A DNA stretch of 64,000 bases, taken from Microthrix sp041394405 (lineage in GTDB: Bacteria > Actinomycetota > Acidimicrobiia > Acidimicrobiales > Microtrichaceae). The stretch lies in assembly GCA_041394405.1 (NCBI GenBank), contig JAWKIF010000011.1, positions 186,001 to 250,000 of the forward strand, written 5' to 3'. Shown one piece after another: positions 57,794-64,000 of the stretch; within the stretch, counting starts at the first letter, position 1; each line of letters starts with the position of its first letter. The translations under genes were made by a program, and so were the position numbers. The notes below the pieces were generated by a model. That model made no database searches, was not told the DNA's origin, and saw only the letters and a program-made list of their open reading frames with translations.

Positions 57794-57846
57794 CCTCACG
57801 TGAGGGTCGCGCGCGGCCCCCGGTACCGAACCCTCACGTGAGGGTT
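57794..57846. repeat. Two copies of a CCTCACGTGAGG palindrome in a convergent gap
   Basis: CCTCACGTGAGG (57794-57805) and AACCCTCACGTGAGGGTT (57829-57846, a perfect 18-base palindrome) are each followed by a GCGCGG-rich run, so a unit of about 25 bases is repeated 36 bases apart. They lie between the convergent ends at 57756 and 57888 and could act as bidirectional terminators or as a protein-binding repeat. Confidence 0.6.
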
Positions 57847-57887
57847 TCGCGCGGCGCTCCGGCAGCTGGCGCCAGCCGGTGGGGGGC

Positions 57888-58952
57888 TCAGGAGAACTCC
57901 CGCTGGTAGGCGAAGAGGCCTGGGCTGCCGCCGGTGTGCAGGAACACCACCCGCTCGTCGTCGCCGATGAGGCCACGCCGCACGACATCGATGAGCCCGG
58001 CGGCGGCCTTGCCGGTATAGACGGGATCCAACAGGATGCCCTCGGTGCGGGCGAAGAGCTCGATGGCCTCGATGGACTCGGGAGCGGGGATGCCGTACCC
58101 CTCGCCGCAGTAGCCGTCGAGGATGTCCACCGACCCGGCCGCCACAGGATCGCGGTCCAGCATGGGGCCGAGCGCGTCCAGCAGGGTGCGGGAGGCGGCC
58201 CTCGACTGGGCGGCCCCCTCGCAGACGTCAAACCCGGTGACCGCGGTGGCGGCGCCCAGGAGGTCCATGCCGGCCAGCAACCCCGCATAGGTGCCGCCGG
58301 TGGACGTTGCCGTCACGATGCGGTGGAAGCCCACCGTGGCCTCGACGGCCTGCTCCACCAGCTCGATCGCGGCGGCGACGTAGCCGAGCGCGCCCACCGG
58401 GGAGGATCCCCCCATGGGGAACCACGAGACGATCTGCCCGGCTTCGGCAGCCCCATCCTCGATTCCGGAGATGGCCGCGGCGGCGTCCGCTTCGTCCCGC
58501 ACCGTGTGCGTGCTGGCCCCCAGGATGCGGAACAGGGCCTGGTTGCCGTTGTGCAGGTAGTCGGCGTCGTTGCGGGGTACCGCCTCGGTCAACACGAGGT
58601 CGCAGTCCAGGCCGACGGCCGCAGCGGCCGCCGCGGTCTGTCGGGCGTGGTTGGACTGCAACGCCCCAAAGGTGCCGATCCGCGATGCGCCCTCGGCCAA
58701 CGCTCGGCCGACGAGGAATTCCAGCTTGCGTACCTTGTTGCCGCCCATGGCCAGCCCGGTGCAGTCGTCCCGCTTGATCCAGATCTCGGGGCCACCCAGG
58801 GTTTCGCTCAGCCGCTCGCAGCGGTGGAGCGGCGTGGGCAGCGTCGCCAGGGGACGGCGGGGGTGCTCCTCGAGGAGGGTTCTCGCGTCGGCGAAGACCG
58901 CCGCCGCCGTTGAGTTGGCATCCGTTGTGGTCTCCGGGGCGTCGGCGCTCAT
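57888..58952 (-). CDS. D-cysteine desulfhydrase/ACC deaminase family PLP enzyme
   Basis: A 354-residue fold II PLP enzyme. It opens LPTPLHRCERLSETLGGPEIWIKRDD, with the PLP lysine K73 in MGGNKVRKLEFL and the Asn/His strand GALQSNHARQTAAAAA. Later blocks are GGTYAGLLAG and LDPVYTGKAAAGL, with the Tyr that distinguishes this group from typical beta-eliminases. It breaks D-cysteine (or 1-aminocyclopropane carboxylate) to pyruvate, ammonia and sulfide. Distinguishing DcyD from ACC deaminase needs active-site residues I did not resolve. Confidence 0.85.
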   Translation of the reverse strand: MSADAPETTTDANSTAAAVFADARTLLEEHPRRPLATLPTPLHRCERLSETLGGPEIWIKRDDCTGLAMGGNKVRKLEFLVGRALAEGASRIGTFGALQSNHARQTAAAAAAVGLDCDLVLTEAVPRNDADYLHNGNQALFRILGASTHTVRDEADAAAAISGIEDGAAEAGQIVSWFPMGGSSPVGALGYVAAAIELVEQAVEATVGFHRIVTATSTGGTYAGLLAGMDLLGAATAVTGFDVCEGAAQSRAASRTLLDALGPMLDRDPVAAGSVDILDGYCGEGYGIPAPESIEAIELFARTEGILLDPVYTGKAAAGLIDVVRRGLIGDDERVVFLHTGGSPGLFAYQREFS

Positions 58953-59104
58953 GGGCCCATCTTCGCAGCCGAGTCGGCCGGGTGGCGCTGCGGGCGCTCA
59001 TTGCGCCGCTCGGGCACGGGGCGTATGTGGCCGCAGGCCGCTTCCACGTACCATGGCCGATGAATCGCTGCCGGTCCGACCGGCATCAACCCCAGGAGCA
59101 GCAC

Positions 59105-59335
59105 GTGGACATTCGCATCGGAGTCACCCAAGCCCCCCGTGAGCTGGAGCTCACCGTGGACGACGACCTGCGTGATGAGCTGCACCAACGCATCGACGAG
59201 GCGACGGCGGCGGGCGACGGCGTGCTGTGGCTGACCGACACCTCTGGGCGCGAGGTGGCGGTGCCGGTGGCCAAGATCGCCTACCTGGAGCTGGGTCGCG
59301 ACTCCACGGGCCGCTCCATCGGCTTCTCGAGCTGA
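59105..59335 (+). CDS. DUF3107 domain-containing protein
   Basis: A 76-residue protein matching the small actinobacterial DUF3107 family (mycobacterial TB9.4/Rv3208A type): VDIRIGVTQAPRELELTVDDD, then GVLWLTDTSGREVAVPVAKIAYLELG. An ATP-synthase-epsilon-like fold is sometimes proposed; function is unknown. The GTG start follows an AGGAG site. It lies 17 bases before the first ArsA-like gene and is probably co-transcribed. Confidence 0.9.
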   Translation: MDIRIGVTQAPRELELTVDDDLRDELHQRIDEATAAGDGVLWLTDTSGREVAVPVAKIAYLELGRDSTGRSIGFSS

Positions 59336-59352
59336 GCGCTCAGGCTACGGAC

Positions 59353-60360
59353 GTGTCGGTGCCCGCCTCACTGCTGGAGCGGCGGCTGCTGTTCGTCACC
59401 GGCAAGGGGGGCGTCGGCAAGACCTCGGTCACCTCGGCGCTGGGGTTGCTGGGCGCCCAGCAAGGCAAGCGCACGCTGGTGTGCGAGGTGGACGCCAAGG
59501 GCAATCTGGCCGATTTCTACGGTGTTGGCCCACTGCGGTTCGAGCCGACCGAGGTGCAGCCCAACCTGTTCGCCATGGCCCTGAGCACCGAGGAATCGCT
59601 GCGGGAGTATTTGAAGCTGCAACTGAAGCTTCCCCTGCTGGCCCGGCTGGGGCCGGTGGCAAAGATGTTCGACTTCGTAGCGACCGCCGCCCCGGGCGTG
59701 AAGGAGATCCTGACCGTCGGCAAGATTGCGTACGAGGTGCGGGAGCGCAACTACGACCTGGTGGTGGTGGACGCCTCGGCCTCGGGACACGTCGTGGGCC
59801 AGCTGGCGTCGCCGGTCGCCCTCGGCGAGCTCATCGGGGTCGGCGTGGTGCAGGCCCAGACTGCGTGGATGATCGATCTGTTGCGCGATCCGGCCACCAC
59901 CGGCGTGGTGGTGGTGGCCACACCGGAGGAGATGCCGGTGAACGAGACCCTCGAGCTGGTGGGTCGGTTGGGTACCGAGACCGAGATCGACCTGGCCGCA
60001 GTGGTGGCCAATCGTGTGCTGCCTGAGCTGTTCGGCCGCGGCGAAGAGGAGCTGTTCGACCGTGTGGCGGACGCGCTGGGCAGCGATCGGGCGGGTGGCG
60101 ATGCGGTGGGCGGCCCGGCCCTCGACGAGTCGCTGGACGAACAGCTGGCACCGTCCAGCGTGGCGGGCCTGAGGGGCGTCGTGGGCGCCGCTCAGTTGGC
60201 GGTGGGCCTGCGCCGCTCGCGGGTGCCCCACCTGCAGCGCCTGCGCGAGGGGTTGCCCGCCGGCGTGCCCATGCTCAACGTGCCTCAGCTGTTCATCCGC
60301 TCCCATGGCACCCGCGCCACCCACGCCATTGCCGAGCTGCTACACGAGGAACTGGTGTGA
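59353..60360 (+). CDS. ArsA-like anion-transporting ATPase, subunit 1
   Basis: A 335-residue ATPase of the ArsA/GET3 SIMIBI group. The deviant P-loop is VTGKGGVGKTS with the signature lysine (Lys18, Lys23), then VCEVDAKGNLADFYGV in place of the DPA.(S/N)L block, TVGKIAYEVRERNYDLVVVDASASGHVVGQLASP, and switch-like regions. It is probably the Rv3679-type partner of the next gene, forming a heterodimer; no arsenite pump or cysteine metal site is seen. The mycobacterial pair is linked to redox stress. GTG 59353 is the start; GTG 59359 is possible. Confidence 0.85.
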   Translation: MSVPASLLERRLLFVTGKGGVGKTSVTSALGLLGAQQGKRTLVCEVDAKGNLADFYGVGPLRFEPTEVQPNLFAMALSTEESLREYLKLQLKLPLLARLGPVAKMFDFVATAAPGVKEILTVGKIAYEVRERNYDLVVVDASASGHVVGQLASPVALGELIGVGVVQAQTAWMIDLLRDPATTGVVVVATPEEMPVNETLELVGRLGTETEIDLAAVVANRVLPELFGRGEEELFDRVADALGSDRAGGDAVGGPALDESLDEQLAPSSVAGLRGVVGAAQLAVGLRRSRVPHLQRLREGLPAGVPMLNVPQLFIRSHGTRATHAIAELLHEELV

Positions 60361-60406
60361 GTGGCACTGCGCTGAGCCGGGTGGTTCTGAGGGTCGGGCC
60401 GCGCTG

Positions 60407-61582
60407 ATGGCGGGGCAGAGCATCCGGAACCTGGCGTCCGCGCGGGAGGTGCTGGTGACCGCCGGGTCGGGTGGGGTGGGCAAGACCACCACGGCTGCGG
60501 CGGCGGCAACGATGGCGGCCTCCACGCTGGGGTTGAAGGTGTTGGTGGTGACCGTGGATCCGGCCCGACGCCTGGCCAACGCCATGGGTATCGAGAAGTT
60601 CGGCAACGTGGAGACGCAGGTGCCTCGCGAGGCATTCGAGGCGGCCGGTGTCCGGCCAACCGGCGAACTGTGGGCCGCCATGTTGGACACCAAGGAGAGC
60701 TGGGACGATTTGGTTCGGCTGCACGCCCCGGACCCCGAGACCCGCGACGCCATCTTGGGCAACCCGCTCTACCAGAACATCTCCGCCCGGTTCGTCCAGA
60801 GCCACGACTACGTGGCCATGGAGCGGCTCTTCGAACTGCACAGCTCCGGCCGTTACGACCTCATCGTGGTTGATACGCCTCCCACCCGAAATGCCCTCGA
60901 CTTCCTGGATGCGCCCGAGCGCATGGCCGACTTCTTCTCCAGCCGCCTGCTGCGCCTGCTGATTGCGCCCTATCGCTCGCGGGTTGTCACCATGGCGTCC
61001 AAGCCGTTCTACACGGTGGCCGACCGCATCCTGGGCAGCCAGTTCCTCCAGGACATCGCCGAGTTCTTCGTGCTCTTCCAAAGCATGTACGACGGGTTCG
61101 TGGAACGGTCCCGTGCCGTCAGCCACTTGTTGGCCAGCGATGACACCAGCTTCATCGTGGTGTCCACCCTGGAGACCGCTCCTGCCCGTGAGGCCAAGTA
61201 CTTCCTGTCAGAACTGGCCAAGCGGAACTACGACGTCGGGGCGTTGGTGCTGAACAAGACCCTGCCCGCCAGCCTGCTGGACGCCAGGTCGACCGCCACC
61301 GCCCACGACCTGTGTGACCACGGCGTCGCTCGGGCGGCCGTGCTGGGGTCGGCCCTCGGCCTGGACCAAGCCCAACTCGACCATTTGGAGCGCCTGTTGC
61401 CCGAGTTGGGAGAGAGCTTTCTGCGCTACCAGCTGGTGGCAGGGCGAGAGGCCGAGGAACGCGACCGCCTGGCGGCCGGTGCAGGGGTGGTTGCCAGCGT
61501 GCCCTACTTCGCCGAGGAGATCACCGACCTCGCCGGTCTGCTGCGTCTGGGAGGGCAGCTATGGGACGAGCCCGTGGGGTGA
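60407..61582 (+). CDS. ArsA-like anion-transporting ATPase, subunit 2
   Basis: A 391-residue ATPase paralogous to the preceding gene. The P-loop is TAGSGGVGKTTTAAA: the signature lysine of the ArsA P-loop is Ser21, as in the Rv3680 type. VVTVDPARRLANAMGI is the DPA block and LIVVDTPPTRNALDFLDAP the Walker B/switch region. The extra C-terminal part is longer than in subunit 1. The two probably pair, one subunit supplying the lysine in trans. ATG 60407 lies 46 bases after the first ATPase; the stop overlaps the kinase gene by 22 bases. Confidence 0.87.
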   Translation: MAGQSIRNLASAREVLVTAGSGGVGKTTTAAAAATMAASTLGLKVLVVTVDPARRLANAMGIEKFGNVETQVPREAFEAAGVRPTGELWAAMLDTKESWDDLVRLHAPDPETRDAILGNPLYQNISARFVQSHDYVAMERLFELHSSGRYDLIVVDTPPTRNALDFLDAPERMADFFSSRLLRLLIAPYRSRVVTMASKPFYTVADRILGSQFLQDIAEFFVLFQSMYDGFVERSRAVSHLLASDDTSFIVVSTLETAPAREAKYFLSELAKRNYDVGALVLNKTLPASLLDARSTATAHDLCDHGVARAAVLGSALGLDQAQLDHLERLLPELGESFLRYQLVAGREAEERDRLAAGAGVVASVPYFAEEITDLAGLLRLGGQLWDEPVG

Positions 61583-63105
61583 GCGAGGTGCCGGAGGCGC
61601 CGACGAGCCAGGCGATGGTTCCCGAGGACCCCGTCGAGGATCACCTGCGTCGCCTGGTGGCGATGTGGGGCGTGCTCTCCGACCTGTCCTTCAGCGACCT
61701 CTCGTTGTACGTCCCGGCCGGCAGCGGCTACCTGGTGCGCTCCCAGGTTCGGCCGACCACCTCGCAGACCCTCCACGAGGCCGATCGGGTCGGCCGATGG
61801 TCCAGCTCGTCGGATCGGCCCTTCGTGCACGAGGCCTGGCGCTCGGGTCGCACCCGCAAGGGCGACCTGTTCGATCCGGAACTCGGAGGACGGGTGATGG
61901 TGCAGGCCATCCCGGTGCGCTGGCGGGATGAGGTCGTGGCCGTGATGAGCAGCGAGCAGGCGCCCACGCCGCGCCGCCAGCCGAGCGAGCTGGAGCGAAC
62001 CTACCAAGCCGTCTTCGAGCGATTCGCCCAGATGATTGCCGCCGGCGCTTTCCCCTACGAGCTTGGCCCCGAGGATCGAGTGCCACGTGAACCCCCGCGT
62101 GTGGGGGATGGCGTCATCCTGCTGGACGGCAACGGCCGGGTGGAGTTCGCCTCGCCCAATGCCATCTCGGCGCTGACCCGCGCAGGTGTGGAGGGCACGG
62201 TCCAGGGCACCCACTTGGCGGAGGCCGGGCTTGAACAACTCGCCACCCGCCTGGCATTCCGGACCCGTCGCCCCACGTCCGAGGAGGTGGCGGCCGGCTC
62301 GGTGGTGGTCGATCTGGAGGTGTTGCCCCTACTGGACTCGGGAGTGGTGAGCGGTGCGGTGGTGTTCCTACGGGACGTCAGCGAGATTCGCCAGCGCGAT
62401 CTGCTGTTGCTCAGCAAGGACGCAGCCATCCGCGAGATCCACCATCGCGTGAAGAACAATCTTCAAACCATCTCGTCGCTGCTGCGGCTGCAGGGTCGAC
62501 GCATCACCAACCCGGAGGCCGATCGGGCGGTTCAGGAGTCGGTGCAGCGCATTCAGGCGATCTCCGTGGTGTACGAGCTGCTCAGCCGGGAGCACCGTGA
62601 CGACGTTGACCTGCGGGAGATCGTGGCGGCCATCGTTCGGCAGATGGACCAGGTGACCGGAGCGCACGTGGTGATCCGCCTGGCCGGGTCGGCCGGACGC
62701 GCGCCGTCGGACGTGGCGACTCCGCTGGCCATCGTGGTGAACGAACTCATCCAGAACGCGCTCGATCACGCGTTTCCCCGCCTCGGGGAACCGGATCAAC
62801 CCCAGGCGAAGGTCTGGGTCACCTTGGATCGCCGGGGCACGGACCTGCGGATCGAGGTGGTCGACAACGGGGTGGGCGTCGATGGCGAGGTGGACACGTC
62901 GCAGGGCGGTCTCGGGCTCAGCATCGTGTCGTCGCTGGTCAAGGAGGAGTTGGGCGGCTCCATCGAGATCGGCCCACGCCGTGACGAGGGCGCCGGGAAG
63001 CCCGGCACCCGTGCCCTCGTCGAGGTGCAACTGGCCGAACCGGTCGGGCCGCCGGGCCTGGATGATCCCACCCAGGAACTCCCCATCATGGGGCTTGGCG
63101 ACTAG
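61561..63105 (+). CDS. Sensor histidine kinase, PdtaS-like (HWE/HisKA_2 type)
   Basis: A 514-residue soluble sensor kinase: a GAF-like N-terminal domain (about 20-170), PAS domain (about 185-280, VILLDGNGRVEFASPNAISAL), HisKA_2 with His294/His295 in IREIHHRVKNNLQTISSLLRLQ, and ATPase domain (IVVNELIQNALDHAF, IEVVDNGVGVDG, GGLGLSIV). This order matches mycobacterial PdtaS, whose partner PdtaR is an RNA-binding ANTAR regulator acting on antitermination; no PdtaR is in the window. ATG 61561 has a GGGAGG site and overlaps the upstream gene. Confidence 0.93.
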   Translation: MGRARGVSEVPEAPTSQAMVPEDPVEDHLRRLVAMWGVLSDLSFSDLSLYVPAGSGYLVRSQVRPTTSQTLHEADRVGRWSSSSDRPFVHEAWRSGRTRKGDLFDPELGGRVMVQAIPVRWRDEVVAVMSSEQAPTPRRQPSELERTYQAVFERFAQMIAAGAFPYELGPEDRVPREPPRVGDGVILLDGNGRVEFASPNAISALTRAGVEGTVQGTHLAEAGLEQLATRLAFRTRRPTSEEVAAGSVVVDLEVLPLLDSGVVSGAVVFLRDVSEIRQRDLLLLSKDAAIREIHHRVKNNLQTISSLLRLQGRRITNPEADRAVQESVQRIQAISVVYELLSREHRDDVDLREIVAAIVRQMDQVTGAHVVIRLAGSAGRAPSDVATPLAIVVNELIQNALDHAFPRLGEPDQPQAKVWVTLDRRGTDLRIEVVDNGVGVDGEVDTSQGGLGLSIVSSLVKEELGGSIEIGPRRDEGAGKPGTRALVEVQLAEPVGPPGLDDPTQELPIMGLGD

Positions 63106-63153
63106 CTGGCAGCGAGGGCGCCTGCCCTGACCGACTCGGCGTGGTGCCGAGGC

Positions 63154-63444
63154 TCAGCTGGCGCGGCGGCGGGCGGCCACCCATTGGCGGCGCAGCTTGC
63201 GGCGCTCCTCCTCTGAGGTGCCACCCCAAATGCCCGAGTCCTGGTTGGTCGCCAGGGCGAACTCCAGGCACTGGTCCTGCGCGTCGCAGGCGTCGCAGAC
63301 CACCTTGGCGCTGTTGATCTGTTCGATCGCCGGGCCGGTCGTGCCGACCGGGAAGAACAGGTCCGGATCGGTGTCACGGCACGCAGCCGTGGAGCGCCAA
63401 TCGTCGGTGTCGGTGAAGCTGCCTGGCTTGAGCGTGAGCGCCAC
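63154..63444 (-). CDS. whiB1: WhiB family transcriptional regulator, WhiB1-like
   Basis: A 96-residue iron-sulfur regulator. The four cluster cysteines are Cys22 (AACRDTDPDLFFPVG), Cys50, Cys53 (VVCDACDA) and Cys59 (QDQC), followed by the GIWGG turn (71-75) and the basic helix EEERRKLRRQWVAARRR. It holds a [4Fe-4S] cluster that reacts with nitric oxide and partners with the primary sigma factor. The sequence DPDLFFPVG..GPA is closest to WhiB1. GTG 63444 follows a strong GGAGG site; an upstream in-frame start at 63501 has none. It is convergent with the PdtaS-like gene. Confidence 0.9.
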   Translation of the reverse strand: MALTLKPGSFTDTDDWRSTAACRDTDPDLFFPVGTTGPAIEQINSAKVVCDACDAQDQCLEFALATNQDSGIWGGTSEEERRKLRRQWVAARRRAS

Positions 63445-63569
63445 GTAATCCTCCGGGGGGGGAGCGCGCCAGAGGCACGCCGTAGTTTGCGGGCAGCACA
63501 TGAGTCACCTTGGGCACTCAGGGAGGTGCTCGCTCGGTGACGCGGGGGGTGTGCTGGGTGGTCGCTGGC

Positions 63570-63598
63570 AACCTACTCAGCAGTGGCAGGGCTGTAAA
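63570..63598 (-). promoter_or_regulatory. Predicted promoter of the whiB gene
   Basis: On the minus strand, TTTACA (63598-63593) and TAGGTT (63575-63570) are separated by 17 bases, a good sigma-70-type spacing. Transcription would start near 63563 and give a leader of about 120 bases before the whiB GTG. An 18-base inverted repeat lies just upstream. Confidence 0.45.
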
Positions 63599-63607
63599 GG
63601 AAAAGTT

Positions 63608-63625
63608 TCACAAAGTCATTTGTGA
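63608..63625. promoter_or_regulatory. Inverted repeat upstream of whiB promoter
   Basis: TCACAAA-GTCA-TTTGTGA is a perfect inverted repeat of 7-base arms. It lies about 45-62 bases upstream of the predicted whiB transcription start, in the AT-richer part of the gap, a usual place for an activator site. The half-sites point opposite to the CRP consensus TGTGAN6TCACA, so the binding protein is unknown. Confidence 0.45.
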
Positions 63626-63737
63626 CATGGGGCACCGCGCGTGCTGCAGGTCCGAGGACCCTCCCCCGACCACGTGGCCACAACGGGGCCCGCGGGCGGA
63701 GTGTCGGGGGGCGCGACCGGTATGGAAGCCTGTGGCG

Positions 63738-64000
63738 GTGGCCCCGTCCAACCCGCCCATGCCCATCATCATTGCCCACCGAGGAGCATCGGCCGACCAA
63801 CCCGAGAACTCGTTGGCCGCCTTCAGGGAGGCCGGCGAGCAGGGGGCCGACGGGGTGGAGTTGGACGTGCGGCTCACCATCGACGAGCAGTTGGTGCTCT
63901 CCCATGACCACCGGTTGGGCGATGGGACATTCATCCACCGGTCCACGGCGGAGGCGCTGCGCACCAAGGCGCCGTTGGAGCACCTGCGGGCGGCCCTGGA
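63738..64000 (+). CDS. Glycerophosphodiester phosphodiesterase, N-terminal part, cut by window edge
   Basis: The frame runs off the right edge. MPIIIAHRGASADQPENSLAAF contains the HRG and PEN catalytic motif of GDPD, and GADGVELDVRLTIDEQLVLSHDH adds the metal-binding Glu and Asp (ExD) and the second His. The enzyme hydrolyses glycerophosphodiesters to glycerol 3-phosphate and an alcohol, for lipid turnover. GTG 63738 or ATG 63759 is the start. The upstream gap (63445-63737) is shared with the divergent whiB gene. Confidence 0.88.
   Translation, partial: MAPSNPPMPIIIAHRGASADQPENSLAAFREAGEQGADGVELDVRLTIDEQLVLSHDHRLGDGTFIHRSTAEALRTKAPLEHLRAAL

Overview
The window is very GC-rich, densely coded DNA with short intergenic gaps, many ATGA/GTGA overlaps and frequent GTG starts. 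A WhiB regulator, DUF3107, DUF3097, DUF4395 and DUF5317 proteins, a class E sortase, a WS/DGAT acyltransferase and a KstR-type TetR regulator all point to Actinobacteria. A complete System I (Ccm) cytochrome c maturation cluster and sterol-type catabolism genes suggest a deep-branching, lipid-using actinobacterium such as an acidimicrobial lineage; that placement is inference from gene content. No tRNA, rRNA, CRISPR array, integrase or transposase was found.

Layout. 1-10 kb: the end of a zinc alcohol dehydrogenase, a cyclase-family hydrolase, DUF2505, pantothenate kinase, an SDR, an MscS channel, DUF3097 with a degenerate ThDP-enzyme-like partner, a KstR-like regulator and two alpha/beta hydrolases. 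10-16 kb: a DUF3445 haem protein, a decayed DM13 domain, a divergent amidohydrolase/FadD19-like pair around a KstR-type box, a DMT exporter and a TylF methyltransferase. 16-26 kb: an ABC-F protein, an unknown protein, a nucleoside deaminase/PNP/PhoD operon and an orphan MacB-type permease. 25-38 kb: crotonase, HAD, an M8-type metalloprotease lipoprotein, VOC protein, a palindrome-rich gap, photolyase, DUF4395, a KshA-like Rieske oxygenase with a second KstR-type box, phosphatase, beta-lactamase, pyrophosphatase, a frameshifted YibE/F gene, TetR and a polysaccharide deacetylase. 38-43 kb: a divergent dihydropteroate synthase, a DUF5317 protein with a long Pro-rich tail, crotonase, septum-formation lipoprotein and sortase. 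43.9-51.2 kb: ccmABCDEFGH plus a CcmI-like TPR protein. 51-59 kb: SixA-like phosphatase, an unknown conserved protein, divergent cysteine desulfurase and Mrp, WS/DGAT, an SMI1-like protein and D-cysteine desulfhydrase. 59-64 kb: DUF3107, two ArsA-like ATPases, a PdtaS-type histidine kinase, a WhiB1-like regulator and the start of a glycerophosphodiesterase.

How the genes work together. The clearest theme is a dispersed sterol-type regulon: a KstR-like regulator (7367-7933), a FadD19-like CoA ligase, an amidohydrolase and a KshA-like oxygenase, the last three preceded by matches to the KstR box TNNAACNNGTTNNA. A second palindrome, TCTGACGAnTCGTCAGA-like, precedes both the steroid-type SDR and an alpha/beta hydrolase. 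The ccm operon makes c-type cytochromes. The last 4.5 kb joins genes found in separate mycobacterial loci (ArsA pair; PdtaS with WhiB1). Two genes look damaged: the DM13 remnant and YibE/F.
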